A DNA stretch of 23,793 nucleotides. Source: an uncultured Prevotella sp. (GTDB taxonomy: Bacteria > Bacteroidota > Bacteroidia > Bacteroidales > Bacteroidaceae). Shown piece by piece: positions 8,235 through 15,484 of the stretch; the first letter of the stretch is position 1; the number at the start of each line of letters is the position of its first letter. A model generated the notes under the pieces. It had not been told where the DNA came from. It worked only from the letters and a program-made list of their open reading frames with translations, and did not search any database. The position numbers and the translations under genes were made by a program. The DNA lies in the NCBI GenBank assembly GCA_900550035.1, contig URQS01000052.1:1-23793 (forward strand), read 5' to 3'.

Positions 8235-9170
8235 ATGAAATACTTATTGTTTTTACTGTCAACTTTTGCTGTTGCCTTTGGTTGCTCATCACAGGCACGT
8301 CAGGCAGAGAATGCTTCGAATGCTGATTCGGCTGTTGTGGCTGACGTAGCCGATAGTGAATATACGGATATAAGCAAGTTGCGAATCACTCCGATTGGCA
8401 GATACCGTAGCTATTACACTATGTTCTACCGAGTGTCAGGGGCTACCACTACGGGCAATATGGCTTATACGTTGACGATGAAAGACAGTGTAGCAAATTG
8501 TGATGAAAGCAGTTTCTGTTATACAATGGCCAACCTGCATGGTCCGAACAGCTCATATGGAAATCGCTTTGAAGTATATAAAAAGAATGCAGAAGGATGG
8601 GGTAGAATGCCTTTTAAAGGTGGTTTCACTGATCTTGGCTATGAGTTGCTAACAGGTAAGTCTGCAGAAATGGAATTCTCCTCAAATAAGTTTGCCACTC
8701 CATTGAAAAATGGTACTTACAAATTATGCAAGAAAGTGCATTTCAATATAAATCCGCATTTTAAGTTGACATCCGACAGTATCGTTCCGACAGCGACTGG
8801 CAGTATGTGTGGAGCTTTCGAGTGTCGTGTCCTGTCGTCACGGTCAGACTCTATTCGTATGATTGTTGTTAACCATACACAGAACACGTGTCGTTTGTCT
8901 GGGCTTCCAAGTATTCTTGATGCAAAAACACAAAATCGTCATCCTCTGACGCGATCAGGTACGACGAAAGCTTATGAATGGATGCAGGCTAACGGAAAGA
9001 TAATGCCTGGTGAGGGAATTTTGCTCGTAATTCCGACTTCATGGAATCTGAAGGATATCGGCGACGCATACAAGAGAAGCTATTATGAAAGTGGCAGACT
9101 CTCGGAGGGCGTATATAGCGTGTCAACGTTAATGGAGATAGAGTTGGAGGCAGAGTTCAGACTGAAATGA
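8235..9170 (+). CDS. Lipoprotein with Ig-like (Big_14-type) domains
   Basis: A 311-residue protein with a lipoprotein-like signal; cysteine 17 follows AFG, an imperfect lipobox, and a Ser/Ala/Asp-rich linker runs to about residue 45. The body looks like a bacterial Ig-like domain: FEVYKKNAEGWGRMPF, then YELLTGKSAEMEF, then LKNGTYKLCKKV, matching the layout of the Big_14 family (description of a bound value, a 'full-scale' strand, and the G-x-Y-K/R exit strand). The second half repeats the plan, ending SEGVYSVSTLMEIELEAEF, so two tandem domains are likely. Its role is probably binding or sensing at the cell surface or in the periplasm. In other bacteria this fold often occurs near BlaR1-type genes, and here a BlaR-TonB gene converges on it. 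That link is inference. Confidence 0.7.
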   Translation: MKYLLFLLSTFAVAFGCSSQARQAENASNADSAVVADVADSEYTDISKLRITPIGRYRSYYTMFYRVSGATTTGNMAYTLTMKDSVANCDESSFCYTMANLHGPNSSYGNRFEVYKKNAEGWGRMPFKGGFTDLGYELLTGKSAEMEFSSNKFATPLKNGTYKLCKKVHFNINPHFKLTSDSIVPTATGSMCGAFECRVLSSRSDSIRMIVVNHTQNTCRLSGLPSILDAKTQNRHPLTRSGTTKAYEWMQANGKIMPGEGILLVIPTSWNLKDIGDAYKRSYYESGRLSEGVYSVSTLMEIELEAEFRLK

Positions 9171-9204
9171 ATTAAGCTGATTATGCAATAAACAAAGAGA
9201 GTGT

Positions 9205-9421
9205 GTCAAAATAGAAGTTAGAGGAAGTTAAGAAGAAGTTAATCCATCTACGATGGATGGAAGTTCTTGCTAAGGCAAGCGGCAAAGCCGAGCGAACAGA
9301 CAAATGCTTTATTTTCAGCAATTTATACATATGTCCGCTCGCTCGGCTTTGCCGCTTGCCTTAGCAAGAACTTCTGTTAACTTCGGGCGAAGCCCAAACT
9401 TCTTTTAACTTCTATTTTGAC
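9205..9421. repeat. Nested 217-bp inverted repeat between convergent genes
   Basis: Outer arms of 16 bases (9205-9220 and 9406-9421) are exact reverse complements. Inner arms of 42 bases (9260-9301 and 9333-9374) match with two mismatches around a 31-base loop. Between outer and inner arms each side carries its own small hairpin (ATCCATC/GATGGAT at 9242-9258; GGGC/GCCC at 9385-9395). The whole fills the gap between the stops of the Ig-like lipoprotein and the BlaR-TonB gene. It could act as a bidirectional terminator, and the nested design and sharp ends also fit a miniature inverted-repeat element. No flanking target duplication is obvious. Confidence 0.85.
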
Positions 9422-9436
9422 CCACCTCTTTCTCAA

Positions 9437-10690
9437 TTATTTGAGTCTGAAAGTTATCGGCACATTGTATTTTACGTTTACAGGCTTGCCCTTCTGCTTG
9501 CCTGGTTCCCATGCCGGCATAGACTTAACCACACGCATAGCCTCTTCGTCAAGCACAGCATAGCCTGCTGACTTTGTGATGTGTACGTCGCTTACGGTTC
9601 CGTCTTTTCTGACAACAAATCCGACGATAGCCCTGCCTTGCTGCTTTGCTTTGACAGCTGCCTGTGGATATTTCATATTCATCATGAGAAATTCCATCAT
9701 TGCTGATTCTCCGCCTTTGAATTTCGGCATCACTTCAACAACATCATAGGCTTTTGTGGCAGACTGTTGTGTCTGCATATTGGCTGTTGGTAGGGCGTTT
9801 GCAGTGCGGACGGCTTCTCTCGTCACAGTGCTCACGCCGGTGTTGCTGGCAAATACACTCACTGCCAGCGTTGCCACTGGGATGATGAACAATGCCTTGA
9901 GCATCATCCATCGGTTTGATTTCTTTTGGTTCATCATAATGATTCTTCGTTTTAATGATTCTTTGTTAAGGTTGTTGGCAAATGGCTGCAGACGATTGCC
10001 GACCGCCTTTATTACAAGAAATTGCTGATATTGTGTTGCATCAATGCCTTTGTTTAATACTGCCTCATCCACCTCAAACTCGTGTATGGCTTTCAGATTC
10101 TTGCCTATCAGCCACACGAAAGGATTGAACCACTGTATGATAGTGGCTACCTGAAGAACGACGAGGTCGATGCAGTGCCCTAAGCGTATGTGTTCCTGCT
10201 CATGTGTCAGTATGTAGTTGCGGTTGTTGGCATAGTCGTCGCGGCTCATCACGATGTAGTGGAAGAGGCAGAACGGACTCGTTGCACAATCGGCGAGAAC
10301 AATGGTGTTGCCTCTGTTGTCGGTGATATGCTCGCACTGGCGCAGCTGCCTTGTCAGACGCACGGTCTGAACCACTGTCATCAAGAATATAGCCACGACA
10401 CCTATTATATATATACAGGTCGTAATGTCTGCCCAACTCCATACGGACTGTTCTTTTCCACTGCCGTCTATCATTATTTCTGGTAGTTGTATCGCCTGCC
10501 GAACCATGTCTACTGTCGGATTTGTACCACCGGTGAAGTGAACCAATGGAATAGCAAACGACATAATCAGACATCCAAGGATTACTATTCGGTTGAGCCG
10601 ATGAAAGGTCTCCTTTTCGAGCAATGGTATAATGCAGGTGTATAGCAGAGCCAATGCCATGGCTGATTTTATAACATAAGGTAGTATCAT
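9437..10690 (-). CDS. BlaR1-type M56 metallopeptidase with TonB C-terminal domain
   Basis: A 417-residue inner-membrane sensor peptidase of the BlaR1/MecR1 family. Three hydrophobic segments lie near residues 5-25, 34-52 and 88-108, then a cytosolic zinc-protease domain with H163-E-Q-E-H167 and the downstream HEFEVDEA (203-210) that supplies the third ligand. A fourth hydrophobic segment (about 263-281) leads to a periplasmic part. Instead of a penicillin-binding sensor, the C-terminus (about 322-417) is a TonB-type domain: MPKFKGGESAM, YPQAAVKAKQQGRAIVGFVV, MPAWEPGKQKGKPV. By family, the peptidase inactivates the partner BlaI repressor. Its ATG overlaps the stop of that gene by four bases, so the two are translationally coupled. 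The TonB domain suggests the signal comes from the envelope or an outer-membrane receptor. Confidence 0.92.
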   Translation of the reverse strand: MILPYVIKSAMALALLYTCIIPLLEKETFHRLNRIVILGCLIMSFAIPLVHFTGGTNPTVDMVRQAIQLPEIMIDGSGKEQSVWSWADITTCIYIIGVVAIFLMTVVQTVRLTRQLRQCEHITDNRGNTIVLADCATSPFCLFHYIVMSRDDYANNRNYILTHEQEHIRLGHCIDLVVLQVATIIQWFNPFVWLIGKNLKAIHEFEVDEAVLNKGIDATQYQQFLVIKAVGNRLQPFANNLNKESLKRRIIMMNQKKSNRWMMLKALFIIPVATLAVSVFASNTGVSTVTREAVRTANALPTANMQTQQSATKAYDVVEVMPKFKGGESAMMEFLMMNMKYPQAAVKAKQQGRAIVGFVVRKDGTVSDVHITKSAGYAVLDEEAMRVVKSMPAWEPGKQKGKPVNVKYNVPITFRLK

Positions 10691-11100
10691 AGTTCTTCTG
10701 TTTTTGAATTATCTCTTTTCTCCGTACCTTTGTCTATCAGACTAAGTATCTCCTCAAGTTCCTCGTCCGAGATGTTCTCTTCTTTCACAAAGAACGAAAT
10801 GAGCGAGTGAAGACTGCCTCCAAAGAACGATTTCTTTACTTCCTTCATAGCATGGCGTGTGTATTCGGCTCTTGTTATGAGTGGAGAAAACACGTAGGTT
10901 TTGCCGCCCCCGTCACGCTTGTAAGAGCTGACGTACTGCTTGTGGGTGAGTATCTTCATAAACGTGGCGATAGTGGAGTAGGCGGGATGTGGCTCGGGAT
11001 AAGCATCGATTATCTCGTGCGTAGTCATACCGCAACCTTTGTCCCACAGAATGTTCATTATCTGCATCTCGGCACGTGTCAATGTATTGAATTCTTTCAT
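10687..11100 (-). CDS. BlaI/MecI/CopY-family transcriptional repressor
   Basis: A 137-residue winged-helix protein. The N-terminal ~75 residues carry the family pattern: LTRAEMQIMNILWDKG, then MTTHEIIDAY, the recognition helix AYSTIATFMKILTHK, and the wing YKRDGGGKTYVFSP. The C-terminal half is the helical dimerisation and cleavage region (SFFGGSLHSLISFFVKEE), where BlaR-type proteases cut in relatives. It binds DNA as a dimer and represses its own operon and other targets until cleaved. It is first in the operon with the BlaR1-TonB gene (four-base overlap). The ATG at 11100 follows a -7 box at 11149-11156 and a palindrome at 11123-11138 that is a likely operator. Confidence 0.95.
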   Translation of the reverse strand: MKEFNTLTRAEMQIMNILWDKGCGMTTHEIIDAYPEPHPAYSTIATFMKILTHKQYVSSYKRDGGGKTYVFSPLITRAEYTRHAMKEVKKSFFGGSLHSLISFFVKEENISDEELEEILSLIDKGTEKRDNSKTEEL

Positions 11101-11122
11101 TTTTTATATGGTTGAGGGGTTT

Positions 11123-11138
11123 ATCTAATGTTTTAGAT
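11123..11138. promoter_or_regulatory. Candidate BlaI operator palindrome
   Basis: ATCTAA-TGTT-TTAGAT is a perfect 6+6 palindrome with a four-base spacer. It starts about five bases downstream of the expected transcription start of the blaI-like operon and ends 23 bases before its ATG. That is where an autorepressor would block transcription. Classical BlaI sites use TACA/TGTA half-sites, so the assignment rests on position, not on a known consensus. Confidence 0.5.
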
Positions 11139-11148
11139 TTTCTATTGG

Positions 11149-11156
11149 CAAAGATA
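11149..11156 (-). promoter_or_regulatory. -7 promoter box for the blaI-blaR-tonB operon
   Basis: Minus-strand TATCTTTG matches TAnnTTTG, 49 bases before the repressor's ATG. No TTTG -33 element at normal spacing, which fits a promoter that needs help or is weak. Confidence 0.6.
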
Positions 11157-11226
11157 CTCTAAATGCCTATTCGTTGGTTGCGGATACACGCAAAAACTGT
11201 TTGTGGAATATCGTTTTTAACGTATG

Positions 11227-11259
11227 TTGTTAGATATTGGTTTCAGATTGTTAGATATT
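11227..11259. repeat. 12-bp direct repeats with a 21-bp period
   Basis: TTGTTAGATATT occurs exactly at 11227-11238 and again at 11248-11259. The 21-base period is two helical turns, so both copies face the same side of the DNA. They lie just after the stop of the DUF6377 gene and about 70-100 bases upstream of the blaI-like promoter. Both contain TTAGAT, the half-site of the palindrome at 11123-11138. Confidence 0.6.
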
Positions 11260-11261
11260 AA

Positions 11262-12896
11262 CTACCCTACATGACACAATCGGTTGATGTCCTCGTCAAA
11301 AGTGTCGCGGTTGATGGCACGAGCACGCATCGACGACTTGTAGTTGTAGATGGTTTGGGTGGAATAGAATAGTAGCGTGGCTATCTCTTGGCTGTCGGTC
11401 ACTCCAAGTCGCATAAGCGCATAGATACGGACTTCGGTGGTGAGACTGTTGGGAGATGGCTGCGCTATTTTTGATTCTGGCAGAAGCAGACTGTTCAGTT
11501 CGTCCACAAAGCCAGGGTACAGTTCGATGAAAGCCCTATCGAAACGTGTATAGAAAGTCGTTGCTTCTTCTTCGGCAAGTTTGTAGCTATTGATAGTCTT
11601 CAGTAGGTCGGCTGCCTGATTTGCCTTTATTTTACGGCTTACAAGTTTGCGATATTCGATGAGTTTGCGTATATACACGGCACTGATGTCCATAAACAGT
11701 CGCATATAAGTCTCGCGTCGGTGGTTTGTGGCTATCAGTTTTTCGTTCAGTTCGGTGAGTTGTCGGTTTTGGCTTCTTACTTCACGACGGCTTCTTGCCA
11801 GCCACTTGTTCTGCTTGTAGCCGAATATAGCCATAGCAAGCAGTACAAGTGATAGAAAACTCATTACTGCAAGCACCCCACGCACAATGCGCTCCTTATG
11901 AGCCAAAGCCTCTTGGTTGGCAGTGGCGATGATGGGCAGAATGTTTGAAATCTCAAGCATACGCAAGCGATTGTTGTAAAACTTTGCGTCTTCCATTGAG
12001 CAGTAGATATAGCGTGCTGCACGGTCGGCATATTTGGCATCTTTTGTATATAAATAGGTGGAAAATTCCTGCAAAGCAAGATTTTCCTTCAGCGGGCAAA
12101 CAATATCGGATATAGCCGCTTCCACGATGTATTGCTCATATCGTTGCATGTCACCCATTTCTTGATAGTAGCGTGCTATGCAATATGCAGCAGAAGCATG
12201 AACACGACTGTTTACTGGGCTATTGTTAAGTGCAGTTGTATAATAACGCAGCACGGTCTTGCTCAATGGGTTTTCAAGAAACGCAAGCTCACCGCTAAGG
12301 TAAGCATGCAAGTCCACGTAGTTGTTGGGTGTTGCGTTAACCGTTAGCTGTAGAAAATGATGTTTCTTTTGGCGGTAATAGTATTTAAACTCTGACTTGT
12401 CGCAGAATGCTTCCCAGTAGCTGTACAGCCATGTTGTAGTATAATAATAGTATTGTTTGAGTTGTCGTGGCACTTTCTTCTCGTCAATATCAAAGAGCAA
12501 TGTTTCTGCTTGACTATAGAAACCGCCCGTAGACAGTACGGCAGCACGATTTATACGGTTGAGTGTTGCATAGTAGGTATTGTTATCGCTTAGTGCAAGT
12601 GCAAGTCCACGATTGGCGTATACCATCGCCGAATCATAGCTGTAAGTATAGTATTCGTGGTATATCGTATTCAGAAGGCTGAGCCGAGAAGAGTTATTGT
12701 CGGCTGTCCGTAATTTCAGTTTTAGTTTTTTTATTTTTTCTTCCTTTATTTCAGAGTATGTATTGCGCTTGTCGATATAGCTATCGAGAAGTTTCAGCAG
12801 TTGCTGTTCATTGTCGGCATTAGCTGTTGCCAATGTCGATTTAGCCATTACATGCAATGGAAGGAGGGCGAGAATTATATATAAAAACAGTCGCAT
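11262..12896 (-). CDS. DUF6377-type membrane-spanning TPR/HTH regulator
   Basis: A 544-residue protein with the layout of the Bacteroidetes DUF6377 family: signal peptide (1-18), a periplasmic helical TPR-like region (about 30-330, with many Tyr/Ala helices such as RVHASAAYCIARYYQEMGDM), one transmembrane helix (about 338-360), a cytosolic coiled coil (365-395), and a C-terminal LuxR-like helix-turn-helix (about 485-525, LMRLGVTDSQEIATLLF then STQTIYNYKSSMRARA). Family members are thought to sense a periplasmic ligand and regulate neighbouring genes. It is divergent from the TonB receptor and alpha-galactosidase genes, so it probably controls them. The ATG at 12896 has a -7 box 26 bases upstream. 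Family assignment is strong; ligand and targets are inferred. Confidence 0.88.
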   Translation of the reverse strand: MRLFLYIILALLPLHVMAKSTLATANADNEQQLLKLLDSYIDKRNTYSEIKEEKIKKLKLKLRTADNNSSRLSLLNTIYHEYYTYSYDSAMVYANRGLALALSDNNTYYATLNRINRAAVLSTGGFYSQAETLLFDIDEKKVPRQLKQYYYYTTTWLYSYWEAFCDKSEFKYYYRQKKHHFLQLTVNATPNNYVDLHAYLSGELAFLENPLSKTVLRYYTTALNNSPVNSRVHASAAYCIARYYQEMGDMQRYEQYIVEAAISDIVCPLKENLALQEFSTYLYTKDAKYADRAARYIYCSMEDAKFYNNRLRMLEISNILPIIATANQEALAHKERIVRGVLAVMSFLSLVLLAMAIFGYKQNKWLARSRREVRSQNRQLTELNEKLIATNHRRETYMRLFMDISAVYIRKLIEYRKLVSRKIKANQAADLLKTINSYKLAEEEATTFYTRFDRAFIELYPGFVDELNSLLLPESKIAQPSPNSLTTEVRIYALMRLGVTDSQEIATLLFYSTQTIYNYKSSMRARAINRDTFDEDINRLCHVG

Positions 12897-12922
12897 AACT
12901 AAAGGTTTAAGGGTTTATTGTG

Positions 12923-12930
12923 CAAATTTA
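12923..12930 (-). promoter_or_regulatory. -7 promoter box for the DUF6377 gene
   Basis: Minus-strand TAAATTTG matches TAnnTTTG, 26 bases before the ATG at 12896. It is divergent from the receptor promoter, with about 147 bases of AT-rich DNA between the two boxes that may hold the regulator's binding site. Confidence 0.6.
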
Positions 12931-13077
12931 GCTATTAATATCGAGATAAAACTGTCTACTTTGATAAAAAAGTATAATATCTCAAATCTATTGATAATTA
13001 ACGCATTATAGATATATAGTCTTTAATATTCGTTTACTTTGAGTTTACGCATCCATACATACAGCCAAGATTGCGAG

Positions 13078-13085
13078 TAACTTTG
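13078..13085 (+). promoter_or_regulatory. -7 promoter box for the TonB receptor/GH36 operon
   Basis: TAACTTTG matches TAnnTTTG, 25 bases before the ATG at 13111. The -33 region lacks a TTTG at the usual distance, as expected for a promoter that depends on an activator. Confidence 0.6.
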
Positions 13086-13110
13086 CAACCGTAATCAAAA
13101 CATCACGAAT

Positions 13111-15429
13111 ATGAACCTAAAACTCAAAACATTTTCATTTGCCCTTTTGGCTTCTGCCTCTACGGGTATGTATGCACAATCGCATACCGAAAACAAAACA
13201 ACAAATGATTCGGAGCAGACTAAGAAGGAGGAGCGCAATGTTATGCTCAATGCAGCCGATGCCAACAAGCCTCGCGAAATTCAGATAGGATTACCGAGTG
13301 AGGATGTCACCGTATACGAGAATGGGCTACCTGCTGTATACTCTTCGTCGGTGCATAAGCTCTCTGCCCATTGGCGCAGTGATGCTTCGCTCAAGGGTAC
13401 CGACCTTATGACACCTTCTGAGAGTGCCATCAAGACTGGCAACATTGCTTATGCAGTATCGGCTTTTAGCGAGTTGGGACAAAAGGAGTTTAGCGGAAAG
13501 CTCAACTATAAAGCCAATCATTTCGGCATGCAGAACTTCGACCTTAATCTCTCTGGTGGTATTGGCGACAAATGGCTCTATACAGCTGGTATGTATCAGA
13601 ACTTCGACCCCGGCAGCTTCAAGCTTCGTTTCACTGATTATGCCGACCGTACACAGATTTATCATTTAGGTCTTACTCGCTTATTGAATGAAGGCAAGGG
13701 ACGCATCTCCTTATTATATAAGTATTCTAACAGCAAGAATCCTGGCAACTTTGCCAATGCTGCTCCGTTTATCTATGCAGGCGATGGTAGCATAAAGAAG
13801 CTTGCAGGTTTTGATCCTGGCATGGACTCATACGTTCAGCGTCAAGGCTCATTCAAGTATCTGAACACCAAGACTGGAAAGATGGACACTTGGAATATGA
13901 CCGACGTCAACAACAATCAAGCTAACGAGGTGGCTTTGATTAGTCAGTATCAGTTTGACAATGGTTGGTTGTGGAAGCTTAACGCCAAATATATGAATGC
14001 TCCTCGTGCCAACAATGTTGATTATGGAGGCAGTACAATCTCTGAGGTTAGTGCTGCTGACGGCTATCAGCTTTCTGACGGTTCTGCCTATAGCGGACTC
14101 ATTGAGGGTCGCCGCACATGGCTGCACTTTGGCAAGGTGAGCAACGCTCTCCTTACCACTGAGATGAGCAAGCAGCTAAACAACCACAATCTTATGATTG
14201 GTTTGAACGAGTGGTACTATCATCTCAACTACTATTCGTCGTCATTCCAGTGGGCTGGCACTGTTGAGGCTTATCCACAGACATTGAGTCAGATGTATGT
14301 CAATCCTCTCGACCCTACACAGACAGCCCGTCGTTCGGAAACATTCGGTTACAATGAGCTTAGTCCTGAGTACACTAAGGGTTCGGAGAATAAGCTTGCT
14401 GTATACTTCACCGACGAGTGGCGCGTGTCGCCAAAGTTCAAGGTGTTCTATGGCGGTCGTCTGGAATACTATCGTATGTCGGCCGATCAGATAGCCACTT
14501 CTCGTTTCAGCGGTTTCCACCTTGGCAATTACAACACGTATTCAACAGCCGCCGATGGTTCTATTGTAGCTACAGAACATAATATAGTGCCAGCCAATGT
14601 CACAAAGAACAAGCTCAACTATGCTGCAACATTACAGATGACGTACAATCTCACCAAGCAGTTTGGTCTTACAGCCGATGCTACCGTAGCCACTCGATTC
14701 CCACGTATCAGCGAGTATGCCGGAACAGGTCCTACCGAGGAGCAGTACAAGCGAGTAACTATACCTTTGATTCGTGGCGGTATATTCTACAAGAACGATT
14801 GGCTCGACCTTTCTTCAATGGTGACATACATCTCAAAGTCGAACAATATCGACCAGCAGAATCTCACCAAGCCTGGCACATCGGAGGGCAAGACAGTATT
14901 GCTTATCTATAATATCCAGACATTAGGATGGACAACTTCTGCCGAGATCAATCCGTTCAAGAATTTCCATATGCACGCCCTTTTCACCTATCAGAAGCCA
15001 GTGTATAAGAACTATAACGCCAGCGTAACATTCAGCGACGGTCAGTCGATGGGTATCAATGCCAACAATATGATTGTTAAGGAGATTCCGCAGGTGCTTA
15101 TCGAGCTTGACCCTAAGTACGACATCACAAAGAATCTTAACGCATGGCTCAGCTTCCGCTACTTCGGCAAGACCTACGCCAATCTTCAGGAGGCTCTCTA
15201 CTTCAATGGTCACTGGGAGACATTCGGAGGCGTAAACTGGAATGTAAACAAGAAGCTCAGTCTCGGTGTGAGCGTGGTGAACATCTTCAACGAGAAGGGA
15301 GCTAAGGGAACAATTAGCGGTTCGGAGCTTATCACCAAGGAAGAGGCAGGCAAGTATGCAGGCAAATACATGAGTGGTAACTATATGCGCCCGTTCACTG
15401 TTGAATTCAGTGCTGGCATCAAGTTCTAA
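13111..15429 (+). CDS. TonB-dependent outer-membrane receptor
   Basis: A 772-residue outer-membrane transporter. It has a signal peptide (cleavage near YAQ, residue 23), a Lys/Glu/Thr-rich linker, a short plug-like region (about 45-130; REIQIGLPSEDVTVYENGLP and STMV-type strands, GNIAYAVSAFSELG), then a long beta-barrel of alternating aromatic strands ending in the C-terminal Phe (EFSAGIKF) needed for BAM insertion. It lacks the N-terminal carboxypeptidase-like domain of true SusC proteins, and no SusD gene follows. It is probably the uptake channel for an alpha-galactoside or its fragment, since the GH36 enzyme follows 55 bases later in the same operon. The ATG at 13111 is preceded by a -7 box. 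The general class is secure; the ligand is inferred from the operon. Confidence 0.9.
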   Translation: MNLKLKTFSFALLASASTGMYAQSHTENKTTNDSEQTKKEERNVMLNAADANKPREIQIGLPSEDVTVYENGLPAVYSSSVHKLSAHWRSDASLKGTDLMTPSESAIKTGNIAYAVSAFSELGQKEFSGKLNYKANHFGMQNFDLNLSGGIGDKWLYTAGMYQNFDPGSFKLRFTDYADRTQIYHLGLTRLLNEGKGRISLLYKYSNSKNPGNFANAAPFIYAGDGSIKKLAGFDPGMDSYVQRQGSFKYLNTKTGKMDTWNMTDVNNNQANEVALISQYQFDNGWLWKLNAKYMNAPRANNVDYGGSTISEVSAADGYQLSDGSAYSGLIEGRRTWLHFGKVSNALLTTEMSKQLNNHNLMIGLNEWYYHLNYYSSSFQWAGTVEAYPQTLSQMYVNPLDPTQTARRSETFGYNELSPEYTKGSENKLAVYFTDEWRVSPKFKVFYGGRLEYYRMSADQIATSRFSGFHLGNYNTYSTAADGSIVATEHNIVPANVTKNKLNYAATLQMTYNLTKQFGLTADATVATRFPRISEYAGTGPTEEQYKRVTIPLIRGGIFYKNDWLDLSSMVTYISKSNNIDQQNLTKPGTSEGKTVLLIYNIQTLGWTTSAEINPFKNFHMHALFTYQKPVYKNYNASVTFSDGQSMGINANNMIVKEIPQVLIELDPKYDITKNLNAWLSFRYFGKTYANLQEALYFNGHWETFGGVNWNVNKKLSLGVSVVNIFNEKGAKGTISGSELITKEEAGKYAGKYMSGNYMRPFTVEFSAGIKF

Positions 15430-15484
15430 TTTAGATATGAGAATATTGAATAATTATTTAACAATCAATAAAAACCAAATGACA

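Noticed and set aside
12957..13042. Two TACTTTGA strings considered as extra -7 boxes
   Set aside because: They lack one base of the TAnnTTTG spacing (only one base between TA and TTTG), so they do not fit the consensus.
15374..15484. An upstream extension of the GH36 reading frame starting inside the receptor gene
   Set aside because: It would put 37 extra residues before an evident signal peptide and overlap the receptor's C-terminal codons; the ATG at 15485 (or 15479) is the sensible start.
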